Counted from the stretch's first letter, positions 16,723 through 25,169 are shown. The stretch is 64,000 nucleotides of DNA from Streptomyces stelliscabiei (GCF_014873495.1 NZ_JADBGF010000001.1:1364001-1428000); one strand, 5' to 3'. Notes: generated by a model from the sequence alone, not told the origin. Numbers and translations are program-made.

Positions 16723-16738
16723 CCGACCATTCGTTCGG
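16723..16738. promoter_or_regulatory. PaaR-like operator on the paaA side
   Basis: CCGACCATTCGTTCGG has CCGA/TCGG ends eight bases apart. The same CCGA-N8-TCGG form occurs at 16855-16870, sharing CGAATGGTCGGT in opposite orientation. Known TetR-type PaaR sites have the same CCG/CGG symmetry. It would block transcription of paaABCDE. Confidence 0.55.
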
Positions 16739-16806
16739 GACCAGTGTGACGTGATTCGAGCGGGCAGGCAAGACCCGCTCGACCCCTTCCCGCGATCAAC
16801 GCGTTC

Positions 16807-16836
16807 TTGACAGGCCGGGACCACGCTGGATTTGAT
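16807..16836 (+). promoter_or_regulatory. Candidate housekeeping promoter for paaK
   Basis: TTGACA (16807-16812) and TTTGAT (16831-16836) are 18 bases apart. Transcription would start near 16843, just before the operator at 16855-16870, so a bound repressor would block it. Confidence 0.55.
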
Positions 16837-16854
16837 GGCGGTGACACACAGCAA

Positions 16855-16870
16855 CCGAATGGTCGGTCGG
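16855..16870. promoter_or_regulatory. PaaR-like operator on the paaK side
   Basis: CCGAATGGTCGGTCGG repeats the CCGA-N8-TCGG pattern of 16723-16738 and shares a 12-base core with it on the other strand. It lies just downstream of the candidate paaK promoter. No TetR gene is adjacent, so the regulator would be encoded elsewhere. Confidence 0.55.
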
Positions 16871-16901
16871 CTCACGGGGCGGTGGGCACGAAGGAGTCGT
16901 G

Positions 16902-18233
16902 ATGAGCAGCAGCCTGGGCGAACCACTCCCCCGCGACCTGCTGGACGAGGGCGAACGGCTCATCCCCGAGCGACTGCGGGAGCTGCAGCTCGACCGGCTG
17001 CGGGCGACTCTGCGGCACGCGTACGACCACGTCGAGCTGTACCGGAGGAAGTTCGACGCGGCCGGGGTCGGCCCCGACGACTGCCGCTCGCTCGACGACC
17101 TCGCCCGCTTCCCCTTCACCACGAAGGCCGATCTGCGGGACACCTACCCCTTCGGCATGTTCGCGGTGCCCATGTCCGAGGTGCGACGCGTGCACGCCTC
17201 CAGCGGCACCACCGGGCGCCCCACGGTCGTCGGCTACACGGAGAACGACCTCTCCCGCTGGGCGGACGTGGTCGCCCGCTCGATCCGGGCCGCCGGGGGC
17301 CGCCCGGGGCACAAGGTGCACATCTCCTACGGCTACGGCTTGTTCACCGGGGGCCTCGGCGCGCACTACGGGGCCGAGCGCGCCGGCTGCACGGTGATCC
17401 CGGCCTCCGGCGGCATGACCGCCCGCCAGGTCCAGCTCATCCAGGACTTCCGCCCCGAGATCATCATGGTGACCCCGTCCTACATGCTCACGTTGCTGGA
17501 CGAGTTCGAGAAGCAGGGCGTCGACCCGCGCTCCACCTCCCTGGAGGTGGGCGTCTTCGGGGCCGAGCCGTGGACGGAGGAGATGCGCCGGGAGATCGAG
17601 GAGCGGGCGGGCCTCCACGCGGTCGACATATACGGGCTGTCGGAGGTGATGGGCCCGGGTGTCGCTCAGGAGTGCGTGGAGACCAAGGACGGCCTGCACA
17701 TCTGGGAGGACCACTTCTACCCCGAGGTGGTCGACCCGCTCACCGACGCCGTCCTGCCCGAGGGTGAGGAGGGCGAGATCGTCTTCACCTCGCTCACCAA
17801 GGAGGCCCTGCCGATCATCCGATACCGCACCCGGGACCTGACCCGACTGCTGCCCGGCACCGCCCGCCCCGCGTTCCGCCGGATGCGCAAGGTCACCGGC
17901 CGCTGCGACGACATGATCATCCTGCGGGGGGTGAACGTGTTCCCCAGCCAGATCGAGGAGATCGTGCTGCGCACGCCCGATGTCGCCCCGCACTTCCAGG
18001 TCCTGCTGACCCGACGGGGCCGCATGGACCAGATGACGGTCCGGGTCGAGGCCCGGCCGGGCACGGGCGCCGACCGCCGGGAGGGGGCGGCCGCGGCGAT
18101 CGCCCGGGCGGTCAAGGACGGGGTGGGCGTCACGGTGGAGGTGACGATCGTCGACCCGGAGACGCTGGAGCGCTCGGTCGGCAAGCTCAAGCGGGTGAAG
18201 GACCTCCGCGAGGCCGGCGACTCACCGGGCTGA
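16902..18233 (+). CDS. paaK: Phenylacetate--CoA ligase
   Basis: 443 residues, the normal size. It activates phenylacetate to phenylacetyl-CoA with ATP, supplying the substrate of the divergent PaaABCDE enzyme. The adenylate-forming fold shows FPFTTKADLRDTYPFGMFA, the P-loop-like SSGTTGRPTVVGYT (about residue 100), YGYGLFTGGLGAHYG, YGLSEVMGPGVAQEC, RYRTRDLTRLL and the C-terminal GRCDDMIILRGVNVFPSQIE, with the catalytic lysine in GKLKRVKDLR. ATG 16902 is chosen because AAGGAG ends five bases before it; GTG 16899 would leave only two. It ends before a dispersed inverted repeat. Confidence 0.95.
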   Translation: MSSSLGEPLPRDLLDEGERLIPERLRELQLDRLRATLRHAYDHVELYRRKFDAAGVGPDDCRSLDDLARFPFTTKADLRDTYPFGMFAVPMSEVRRVHASSGTTGRPTVVGYTENDLSRWADVVARSIRAAGGRPGHKVHISYGYGLFTGGLGAHYGAERAGCTVIPASGGMTARQVQLIQDFRPEIIMVTPSYMLTLLDEFEKQGVDPRSTSLEVGVFGAEPWTEEMRREIEERAGLHAVDIYGLSEVMGPGVAQECVETKDGLHIWEDHFYPEVVDPLTDAVLPEGEEGEIVFTSLTKEALPIIRYRTRDLTRLLPGTARPAFRRMRKVTGRCDDMIILRGVNVFPSQIEEIVLRTPDVAPHFQVLLTRRGRMDQMTVRVEARPGTGADRREGAAAAIARAVKDGVGVTVEVTIVDPETLERSVGKLKRVKDLREAGDSPG

Positions 18234-18300
18234 CGGCTCCGGGCCGGGGGCGGCCTCGTCCCCGCCGGGGTGAGGGGCGGCCGGGTTGTGCGTTCGGGAG

Positions 18301-18506
18301 CGGGTCCGGTGGGCGCTGGTCGCGCAGTTCCCCGCGCCCCTGAAAAGCAGGGGCTGCGCCCCGTGCTTCTCGGGCCCGCAGGGCCGTCGTCCTCGGGCCC
18401 GCAGGGCCTGGGCTTCCCGGCCCGCTGGGCCTGGTGCTTTCAGGCCCAGCGGGGCCTGGGCTTTCAGGGGCGCGGGGAACTGCGCGACCAGCCCCCACCG
18501 GACCCG
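18301..18506. repeat. Dispersed inverted-repeat element, copy 2
   Basis: 45-base arms (18301-18345 and 18462-18506) match with one mismatch and carry the same GGTCGCGCAGTTCCCCGC core as copy 1. Inside are repeated GGCCCGC-GGGCCTGG-CTT modules. The 321 bases between paaK and the convergent amidohydrolase consist almost entirely of this element; I see no gene in it. Confidence 0.88.
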
Positions 18507-18554
18507 CACCCGACCCACGACCGAACCCACCCCCGCCCCGCCCGACCCCCTCAC

Positions 18555-20126
18555 TCAAAGCCCCCGGTGCACCACATGACCGCCCGTCACGGTCAACCGC
18601 ACCGGTGCCTCGGCGACCTCGTCGGCCGGTGCTTCGACGGGGTCGACCCCCAGCGCGGTGAGGTCGGCCCGGAAGCCCACCGCGATACGACCCGAGACGT
18701 CCGCCTCCCCCGCGGCCAGCGCCGCGTGACTCGTGCAACCCTCCAGCGCCTGCGTCCCGGTGAGCCCCGCCCCACAGGACGCCGCGCCCCGCGGCGCGCG
18801 GGCCGTGGCCAGCACGGCCCGCGCGTCGAAGTGGGCGATGGGCCAGTCCGACCCGAGGGCGACGACCGCGCCGGCGTCCCGCAGATCGCGCAGCCGCCAG
18901 GCCCGGACCGCTCGCTCCGCGCCGAGCCGCAACGACCACTCGTCGGACAGGTCGGCCCGGGTGTAGTCGGTGTGCGGGGGCTGCATGGAGGCGATGACCC
19001 CCACCTCCGCGAACCGCGCCACCAGCTCGTCCGGCACCGACTCGATGTGCTCCACCCGGTGTGCGAGCCGCCCGCCGGGCCCCAGCGAGGCGACGGTGTC
19101 GAGGACGTGCCGCACGGCGGCGTCGCCGATCGCGTGGGTCGCCGTACGCACCCCCGCGCGGTGCAGGTGCCGTAGCGCGTCGCTGTAGGCGGCGGGGTCG
19201 GGCCAGAACGCGTCGGTGCCCTGGCCGTGGCAGTCGGGGTGGTCCAGCCAGGCGGTGCCGCCCTCCACGGTGCCGTCCATGAAGAACTTCACGCCGCCGA
19301 CCCGCCAGTGCCGTCCGCCCCTGCCCTGGAGCCCGACGAGTTCCGCGAGGTCGTCCGCGTCGGCGCCGGGCATGCACCAGGGGGCGAAGCGCAGCCGGAG
19401 CGGCAGTACCGACTCCTCGGCGACCGCGCCCACCAGGTCGAGGTCGCCGAGGTCCATCACATGGGCGCCGGTGAGGCCGGTGGCGGCCATCGCGCCGAGC
19501 AACTCGGCCAGCCGGGCGCGTCGTTCGGCGTACGAGGGCCGGGGCATGACGAGCTGGACGAGTTCCATCGCGGCGTGCTCGACGAGGTGGCCGGTGAGCC
19601 GTCCGTCGGCGTCGACGGCGATGTGCGAGCGCTGCGTGAAGGCGCGCGGTCCGGTGATGCCGGCGGCCTTGAGGGCCGCCTCGCTGACGAGGGCCGAGTG
19701 GCCATCGTACAGGCGCAGGAACGCGGGGGCGCCGCCCAGGACGTCCTCGACGAGGGCACGGTCGACGGTCCGGCCGGCGAAGACGTTGTGGTCCAGGCCG
19801 TAGCCGACGACCCAGCCGTCCACGCGCTCCCCCTCGGTGAGCGCGGCGCGCAGTCCGTCGAGGTCGGTCACGGCGGTGAGGTCGACGCCGGTGGCCATGT
19901 CCAGGCCCCACACGGGGTGGCTGTGGCTGTCCACCAGGCCCGGCACCAGTGGGCCGCCGCCCAGATCCACGGTCTCGGTGCCCGGTCCGCGCCAGTCCCG
20001 GACGTCCGCGTCCTCGCCGACGGCGGCGATCAGGCCGTCGCGGACGGCCACCGCGGTGGCGTAGGGCCGCCGTGGGTCGAGGGTGCGGACGTGGGCGCCG
20101 GTGATGACGAGGTCGGCGGTGGGCAT
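18555..20126 (-). CDS. YtcJ-like amidohydrolase
   Basis: 523 residues of the amidohydrolase-3 group, metal-dependent hydrolases acting on amide or N-acyl bonds. Seen in order: LVITGAHVRTLDP, LVPGLVDSHSHPVWG (HxH metal site, about residue 65), KFFMDGTVEGGTAW (carboxylated-lysine region), RTATHAIGDAAVRHVLD, HRVEHIESV and the metal-binding Asp in ALGSDWPIAHFDA. No signal peptide. AGGAGA lies eight bases before ATG 20126. The APC permease gene is 64 bases upstream on the same strand, so the two probably form an operon that imports and hydrolyses an amino-acid derivative or amine, controlled by the divergent TetR protein. Confidence 0.88.
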   Translation of the reverse strand: MPTADLVITGAHVRTLDPRRPYATAVAVRDGLIAAVGEDADVRDWRGPGTETVDLGGGPLVPGLVDSHSHPVWGLDMATGVDLTAVTDLDGLRAALTEGERVDGWVVGYGLDHNVFAGRTVDRALVEDVLGGAPAFLRLYDGHSALVSEAALKAAGITGPRAFTQRSHIAVDADGRLTGHLVEHAAMELVQLVMPRPSYAERRARLAELLGAMAATGLTGAHVMDLGDLDLVGAVAEESVLPLRLRFAPWCMPGADADDLAELVGLQGRGGRHWRVGGVKFFMDGTVEGGTAWLDHPDCHGQGTDAFWPDPAAYSDALRHLHRAGVRTATHAIGDAAVRHVLDTVASLGPGGRLAHRVEHIESVPDELVARFAEVGVIASMQPPHTDYTRADLSDEWSLRLGAERAVRAWRLRDLRDAGAVVALGSDWPIAHFDARAVLATARAPRGAASCGAGLTGTQALEGCTSHAALAAGEADVSGRIAVGFRADLTALGVDPVEAPADEVAEAPVRLTVTGGHVVHRGL

Positions 20127-20190
20127 GGAGAGGTCTCCTGGCGGTGGTGGCGGTGGTGGTGAGGGGCGGCGGTCGGCTGGGGCGGCGGGG

Positions 20191-21675
20191 TCAGTCGCCG
20201 GCGGCTGCCGGGGGCTCGGCGGCGAAGTTCGCGTAGACCTCGGGCCGGGCCCGGCGCAGCCACCGGGCGAGAACGAGGCCGATGACGAGGACCGTCGGGA
20301 CGAGGGCCGCCAGCAAGGTGTTGACCGTGGTGGAGGCGCCGGTGAACTGGTCGAGGTGGCTGACGACCAGGGTGAGGGCACCGGCCAGGAGTACCGCCGC
20401 GACCACGGGGGCCACGACCGTGCGCAGGACGCCCTCGGAGTGGGTGACCCGCCGGAAGTAGAAGGGCACGGCGAGCGCGGCGAGCAGTTGCAGCAGCATC
20501 AGGGCGAGCATGCCGGGGGTGTTCACCCACAGGAGCAGCTGCATGTAGGGATCGGCGCCGGCCGCGGCGAAGGCCAGGACGACGAGGGCGCCGAGCACGG
20601 TCTGGGCGATCCCCGCGACGTACGGGGAGCGGTGGCGCGGGTGGACGCGGGCCAGGGCCTTGGGGAGGATCCCCTCCTCGGCGAGGGCGAGGCCGTAGCG
20701 GTTGATGGCGTTGTGGAAGGCGAGCAGCGAGGCGAGGACGCTGGTGACGATGAGGACGCGCATCAGGTCGGCCGCCCAGGGGCCGACGTAGGTCGTGATG
20801 GCGGAGAAGAACAGGGCCGCCGGGTCGGCGCCGGCCGCCGCCATGACCTGGGCGTCGCCGAAGGCCTGGATGACGGTCCACACGATGAAGGCGTAGAACA
20901 GACCGAGGAAGCCGATGGCGAGGTAGGTGGCGCGAGGTACCGTGCGGGCCGGGTCGCGGGCCTCGCGGCGGTAGATGACCGTGGACTCGAAGCCGGTGAA
21001 CGCGGCGAACGCGAAGGCCAGGACGGCCACCATGCCGGAGACCATGACGTTGTCCGGGGCGAAGGAGGCGACGGAGAGGCCGTCGGCGCCGCCCTTGATC
21101 AGCACTCCCCCGGCGAGCAGCACCAGGATGCCGGTCTCGGCGACGAGCAGGACGCCGAGGAGTTTGGCGCCGAAGTCGATGGACCGGTAGCCGGCCCAGC
21201 CGATGAGCAGCAGGCCTACGAGGGAGACGGGGAGCCACGGGATGCGCGTGCCGAACAGGGCGTCGGCGGTGTCCCGGGTGGCGGTGCCGAGGAGACCGTA
21301 GACGCCGATCTCCATCCCGTTGTAGCCGACGAGCGCCAGGAGCGCGGCGCCGATGCCGGCCCGGCGGCCGAGCCCCCGGGTGATGTACGCGTAGAAGGCA
21401 CCGGCGCTGCGGACGTGGCGGCTCATGGTCGTGAAGCCGACGGCGAAGACGGCGAGCGTGAGCCCCGCGAGGAGATAGCCGACGGGGGCGCCGATGCCGC
21501 CCATCAGGATGGCGAGCGGGGCGACGCCCGCCATCACCGTGAGCGGGGCGGCGGCCGAGACGACGAAGAAGGCGATGTCGGTGGTGCCGAGGGTGCCGGA
21601 GCGCAGGGACGGCGCGGGAGTGGAGGACGTGCTTCCGGCCGGGACGGCGGCGGTCGCGTCGGGGGTGACGGTCAT
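20191..21675 (-). CDS. APC-superfamily amino acid permease
   Basis: 494 residues with about 12-14 membrane helices. The first helices carry the APC signature around GTTDIAFFVVSAAAPLTVMAGVAPLAILMGG and the following GAFYAYITRGLGRRAGIGAALLALVGYNGMEIGVYG. Helix 6 shows LAFAFAAFTGFESTVIYRREARDPARTVPRA, the usual APC loop with an acidic/basic cluster. It would import an amino acid or amine with protons. GAAGGG sits nine bases before ATG 21675. It is upstream of the amidohydrolase in the same direction and faces a TetR gene across a palindrome. Confidence 0.9.
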   Translation of the reverse strand: MTVTPDATAAVPAGSTSSTPAPSLRSGTLGTTDIAFFVVSAAAPLTVMAGVAPLAILMGGIGAPVGYLLAGLTLAVFAVGFTTMSRHVRSAGAFYAYITRGLGRRAGIGAALLALVGYNGMEIGVYGLLGTATRDTADALFGTRIPWLPVSLVGLLLIGWAGYRSIDFGAKLLGVLLVAETGILVLLAGGVLIKGGADGLSVASFAPDNVMVSGMVAVLAFAFAAFTGFESTVIYRREARDPARTVPRATYLAIGFLGLFYAFIVWTVIQAFGDAQVMAAAGADPAALFFSAITTYVGPWAADLMRVLIVTSVLASLLAFHNAINRYGLALAEEGILPKALARVHPRHRSPYVAGIAQTVLGALVVLAFAAAGADPYMQLLLWVNTPGMLALMLLQLLAALAVPFYFRRVTHSEGVLRTVVAPVVAAVLLAGALTLVVSHLDQFTGASTTVNTLLAALVPTVLVIGLVLARWLRRARPEVYANFAAEPPAAAGD

Positions 21676-21751
21676 GGGGGAAAGCCCTTCTGCTGCGGGC
21701 GGGGAGACGGGGGTGGCGGGCCGTGCGGGATGACCGGGGGCCGCAAACCTA

Positions 21752-21780
21752 AAGGCTTTCGGTTTTCGCAATGTAGCCTT
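21752..21780. promoter_or_regulatory. Inverted repeat between the permease and TetR genes
   Basis: AAGGCT (21752-21757) and AGCCTT (21775-21780) are separated by 17 bases with an A/T-rich core. It is placed centrally in the divergent intergenic region and is the best candidate operator for the TetR protein. Confidence 0.45.
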
Positions 21781-21820
21781 CACTCGGACTGCTGGGAAGA
21801 CCCCGGAGGGGACGGACAAG

Positions 21821-22438
21821 ATGGGTAGGCCGCGCACACCCCTGCTAGACAGGGAGCGCATCACCACCACCGCGCTGGAACTTCTCGACGCGCAGGGTGA
21901 GTTCAGCGTGCCGCAGATCGCCCGGCGACTGGGGGTGCAGACCGGTTCGGTGTACCACCATGTGGACGGCCGGGACGGCATCGTGGAACTGCTGCGCGAG
22001 CGCGTCGCGGCGGGCATCGACGCGAGTGCCCTCGACCTCCGGCCCTGGGACGAGGCCCTGGAGGCGTGGGCCCGCTCCTACCGCGCCGCCTTCGCGGCCC
22101 ACCCCCGGGCCATCCCGCTGCTGACGACCTCACCGGTACGCGCCCCCCGCGTCCTCGAACAGTACGAGCGCGCCGTCACGCTGCTCCTCGACGCGGGATT
22201 CCCCCTCCCGGACGTGATGCCGGTGCTGGTCGCGCTGGAGAACGTCGTCCTGGGCTCGGCGATGGACCTCGCCGCACCCGTGGCCATGTGGGAGATCACC
22301 GACGAGTCGACCGCTCCGCGCCTGGCCCGGGCCCTGGACGCGGTGGGCGACGGTCGCGCCGACGCCGCCTTCGAGTTCGCCCTGGACGGGTTCCTCGCAC
22401 ACGCCCGGCGCAGGCTGCGGGCGGCCGCCGAGGTGTGA
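21821..22438 (+). CDS. TetR-family regulator with TetR_C_1-type domain
   Basis: 205 residues. The N-terminal DNA-binding domain reads MGRPRTPLLDRERITTTALELLD, then FSVPQIARRLGVQTGSVYHHV as the recognition helices (about residues 27-47). The C-terminal part (WDEALEAWARSYRAAFAAHPRAIPLL) has the pattern of tetracycline-repressor-like TetR_C_1 domains. Divergent from the permease-amidohydrolase pair, it most likely represses them and itself through the inverted repeat at 21752-21780. The ligand is not known. Confidence 0.88.
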   Translation: MGRPRTPLLDRERITTTALELLDAQGEFSVPQIARRLGVQTGSVYHHVDGRDGIVELLRERVAAGIDASALDLRPWDEALEAWARSYRAAFAAHPRAIPLLTTSPVRAPRVLEQYERAVTLLLDAGFPLPDVMPVLVALENVVLGSAMDLAAPVAMWEITDESTAPRLARALDAVGDGRADAAFEFALDGFLAHARRRLRAAAEV

Positions 22439-22515
22439 CGGGACGTGTTCCGGGCCGGGCGCCGTACGGCGAAACTCCCGTGCGCCGCCTCGCACACCTC
22501 TGCGATCATCCCGCA

Positions 22516-24687
22516 ATGACGCAGAGCCTCGCATCGCTGGTCATCCGGCACACCCACCGCGTTCCCGCCCCCGACGGGTCCGCCGGCGACGGCGCCGCGG
22601 CCGCGCGGCAGTTCGACGCCGTCCTCATGGACGTGGGCTTCAAGCTCTCGGCCGAGCTGCTGGAGCGGCTGTCGGGGCTGTCCGGGGCCGCCGTGCTGCA
22701 CACCGCCCGGCGGACGCTGCGCACCGTGCGCGAGATGGTGGGCGACCACGTCCGCCACAACTCCTACTTCATCGACTTCCCGGCGAACGTGCCGGACACC
22801 GAGGAGTTCTGGACACGGTGCGTGGTGCGGGCCCTCGGCGACGAGAAGTCCCGCGAGAGTGTGCTGACGCAGCTGGCGAACGGGGTGCTGGACCTGCTGA
22901 GCCTGCCCACGTACGGCCGCTACCAGCACTCCTACGAGGAGATGCTGGCGGCCCAGGACGAGCTGATCGCCGCGGCCGGCGACCGGGTGACCGTCCTGCA
23001 CGCCGGCCGCGACCTGGACGCCGAACTCACCGACCTGTACCTGGCCCTCGCGGGCAGCACCACCCCGCTGGGCGAGGAGCACCTGGGTGACCTCGCGCTG
23101 CTCGCCGGGCGGTGCGCGCTCGGCCCCCAGCCGGAGCGGATCCCCGTGCGGGAGAACCGGGCGGTCGTCAACGAGGCACGACTCGGCGCCGGCGCGGACC
23201 TCCTCCTGGACACCGTCACCGATGTGCTGCGGCTGGCCTGCGCGTTGTCGGGCGGCGATGTGACGCTGCAGGAGCCGACCCGGTTCCGGGCCCTGTCCCG
23301 TCCGGCGCGCCGGGCCCTGCTCGCCGGCCTGGACGCCGTGGTCGCGGCGAACCCCGCCAAGCTCGCCGATGTGCACGCGCACCGCGAGCCGTTCAAGCGG
23401 CTCGGTGAGCGCCTCCACCCGCACGAGTACCCGCGCTGGCCGCACGCCGCCGACGTGTTCGCCGTCGCGCGGGGCGAGAAGGAGGCACGGTCCTTCGGCA
23501 GCCGTGCCGAGCAGCTGCTCGGCGCGGGTGACGTGCCCGGCGCGGTGAAGCTGCTGGAGTCCGCGCCCGGCAGGCTGTTCCGCGCCCTGGACCTGCTGCT
23601 GCGCGCCGCCGCCGACCAGACGGAGCGGGACGCGGTGGTGGCCGCCGCGGTGCGCGGCGCGCCCGCGGTCTCCGGCCGGGTCGTGCTGTCGGTGCGCGAG
23701 CACTTCCACAACCGGGAGCGGGAGAGCGAGAAGCCGCGCATCTTCGTCAACCGCCGGGGCCGCGCCTGGGTGACCCCGGACCGGCGGCCACCCGTACCGG
23801 CCGCCGACCGCGACCGGCTCATCGCCGCCCTCGACGCCGAGATACGCCGCCGCCTCCCGGCGCCCGGCCGGCTGCTGGTCGACCCCGACATCCTCGACGT
23901 GGCGCTGCCGCTCAGCGGCCGGGCGACCTCCGCCGGGCTCGGAGTGCTGCCCCGGGGGTCGGTCTCGGCGGTCGAGGGCGAGCTGCTGCGGTTCTTCGTG
24001 TACTGGAAGGAGACCGAGCGGCGGACCGACTACGACCTGTCGGCACTGCTTCTCCGGTCCGACTACGACGTGGACGAGTGGCTGTCCTACACCTCCCTCA
24101 CGGCCGTCGGGGGCGAGCACTCGGGCGATGTCACCGAAGCGCCCGAGGGGGCCTCGGAGTTCATCAACCTGTCCCTGGACCGGGTCCGGGCCGCCTACGT
24201 CGTGCCGCAGGTCAACATCTACGCGGGCGAGGGCTTCGAGGAGGTCGAGGAGTCGTTCTTCGGGTTCATGCTGCGGGACGGCGAGCAGAAGGGCCGGCCC
24301 TTCGAGCCGCGCACGGTGCGGATGAAGTCGGAACTGCGCGGAGTCGGCCGGGTGGCGCTGCCGCTGGTGTTCCGGCGCGGGGACGACGGCCGGTGGGGCG
24401 CGAAGTGGCTGCACCTGTATCTGAAGGGCATCTCGGAGGCCAACAGGGTCGAGGAGAACCAGGTGTCGGTGTCCAAGGTGGTGCGTGCCGTCGTGGAGCG
24501 CGAGCAGCTGACGGTGGGCTATCTGATCGACCTGATGTCCGACGGTGACACGGTGATGGACCTGTGGGACGGCCGGTCGGTCCCGGAGGAGCCCGTGACC
24601 TACCTCGGCCTCGAACGGCCCGAGGGGCTGCACCCGGACTCCCGGGTCGTCACCCTCGGAAATCTGCGCGACCTGATCCCGGGCTGA
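22516..24687 (+). CDS. Large protein with C-terminal TerD-like domain
   Basis: 723 residues. The last 190 or so residues match TerD-type stress domains: DYDLSALLLRSDYDVDEWLSYT, then HSGDVTEAPEGASEFINLSL, YVVPQVNIYAGEGF, FFGFMLRD and RVALPLVF. TerD domains bind calcium through acidic loops and belong to tellurite/stress modules. The long N-terminal region (about 530 residues, helical, with HNRERESEKPRIFVNRRGRAW) resembles the large actinobacterial and myxobacterial proteins associated with TerD; its role is not known. No signal peptide or membrane helix. ATG 22516 is 77 bases after the TetR stop. It is followed immediately by the candidate small-RNA pair. Confidence 0.72.
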   Translation: MTQSLASLVIRHTHRVPAPDGSAGDGAAAARQFDAVLMDVGFKLSAELLERLSGLSGAAVLHTARRTLRTVREMVGDHVRHNSYFIDFPANVPDTEEFWTRCVVRALGDEKSRESVLTQLANGVLDLLSLPTYGRYQHSYEEMLAAQDELIAAAGDRVTVLHAGRDLDAELTDLYLALAGSTTPLGEEHLGDLALLAGRCALGPQPERIPVRENRAVVNEARLGAGADLLLDTVTDVLRLACALSGGDVTLQEPTRFRALSRPARRALLAGLDAVVAANPAKLADVHAHREPFKRLGERLHPHEYPRWPHAADVFAVARGEKEARSFGSRAEQLLGAGDVPGAVKLLESAPGRLFRALDLLLRAAADQTERDAVVAAAVRGAPAVSGRVVLSVREHFHNRERESEKPRIFVNRRGRAWVTPDRRPPVPAADRDRLIAALDAEIRRRLPAPGRLLVDPDILDVALPLSGRATSAGLGVLPRGSVSAVEGELLRFFVYWKETERRTDYDLSALLLRSDYDVDEWLSYTSLTAVGGEHSGDVTEAPEGASEFINLSLDRVRAAYVVPQVNIYAGEGFEEVEESFFGFMLRDGEQKGRPFEPRTVRMKSELRGVGRVALPLVFRRGDDGRWGAKWLHLYLKGISEANRVEENQVSVSKVVRAVVEREQLTVGYLIDLMSDGDTVMDLWDGRSVPEEPVTYLGLERPEGLHPDSRVVTLGNLRDLIPG

Positions 24688-24688
24688 G

Positions 24689-24697
24689 TGCTAGCGT
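24689..24697 (+). promoter_or_regulatory. Extended -10 promoter element for small-RNA copy 1
   Basis: TGCTAGCGT contains the extended -10 form TGn followed by TAGCGT. The same feature (TGGTAGCGT) precedes copy 2 at the same distance, which is the main support. No clear -35 hexamer is seen. Confidence 0.5.
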
Positions 24698-24702
24698 TGG
24701 CC

Positions 24703-24815
24703 GCGGCGAGGCCATGGAGGGGCTTCCTTCTCATTCACTCCAAATGATTCAAGTCCCTTCGCTCTCCTCGCCACCGACCTCGAACCGGGGGGCGCCCGCG
24801 CGGCGCCTCCCGGTT
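24703..24815 (+). ncRNA. Candidate small structured RNA, copy 1
   Basis: The segment starts GCGGCGAGGCCATG, has a conserved GGGCTTCCTTCTC block, and ends its conserved part with CTCCTCGCC. GGCGAGG (24705-24711) can pair with CCTCGCC (24766-24772), leaving the pyrimidine-rich block in the loop. A terminator hairpin follows 11 bases later (24783-24815). A second copy with the same landmarks lies at 24887-25017. An ATG in the motif could start a short peptide (MEGLPS in copy 1, MNGLPS in copy 2) but the ribosome-binding site would be too close. A non-coding RNA is the better reading. The pyrimidine block is complementary to purine-rich ribosome-binding sites, which suggests trans-acting control. 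All of this is inference from pattern. Confidence 0.5.
24783..24815 (+). terminator. Rho-independent-type terminator after small-RNA copy 1
   Basis: 14-base arms (24783-24796, 24802-24815) pair with one G-U wobble around a 5-base loop and are followed by TT, giving a GGTTTT tail, one of the few T-ended hairpins in the window. Confidence 0.75.
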
Positions 24816-24872
24816 TTCGTGTGTCCGCGGCTCGCCCTGTCGAAAATCGGCACGACCTGGGCCCGGTCCCGC

Positions 24873-24881
24873 TGGTAGCGT
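24873..24881 (+). promoter_or_regulatory. Extended -10 promoter element for small-RNA copy 2
   Basis: TGGTAGCGT repeats the layout of 24689-24697, five bases before the conserved GCGGCGAGGCC start. Confidence 0.5.
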
Positions 24882-24886
24882 CGCTC

Positions 24887-25017
24887 GCGGCGAGGCCATG
24901 AACGGGCTTCCTTCTCCTCCGCCGTGCGAGCGGCTTACATGTGATGAGTCCTTTCGCCCTCCTCGCCCTCGACGACGCTCCGGTCGGCGCCCACGCTCAT
25001 CGCGCGTGCGCCGACCG
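24887..25017 (+). ncRNA. Candidate small structured RNA, copy 2
   Basis: Shares GCGGCGAGGCCATG, GGGCTTCCTTCTC, a variable middle, GAGTCC-TTTCGC and CTCCTCGCC with copy 1. GGCGAGG 24889-24895 can pair with CCTCGCC 24961-24967. A second hairpin follows (arms 24981-24990 and 25008-25017, CGGTCGGCGC/GCGCCGACCG) and could end the transcript. The middle differs most between copies while the ends are kept, as expected for a folded RNA. It also lies 153 bases before the TPR-protein start, so a cis-acting leader role is possible. Confidence 0.5.
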
Positions 25018-25169
25018 AGCCGTTGTCAGGGCCTGTCCCGCGTAGAGGTCGGCGGTAGGGGATCCCACCCTGGCCACGAGGCCCGGAATTGCCGCTCCGG
25101 TGGTCCGGGCGCACGCTGGAACGAGGAGGGGGTGGCGGACAGTGGGCGCCGGAAGAAGGGCGCGTGGTC

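Noticed and set aside
24714..24878. Short peptide starting MEGLPS in small-RNA copy 1
   Set aside because: Purine-rich sequence is too close to the ATG to serve as ribosome-binding site, and after MxGLPS the two copies share no protein similarity; RNA structure explains the conservation better.
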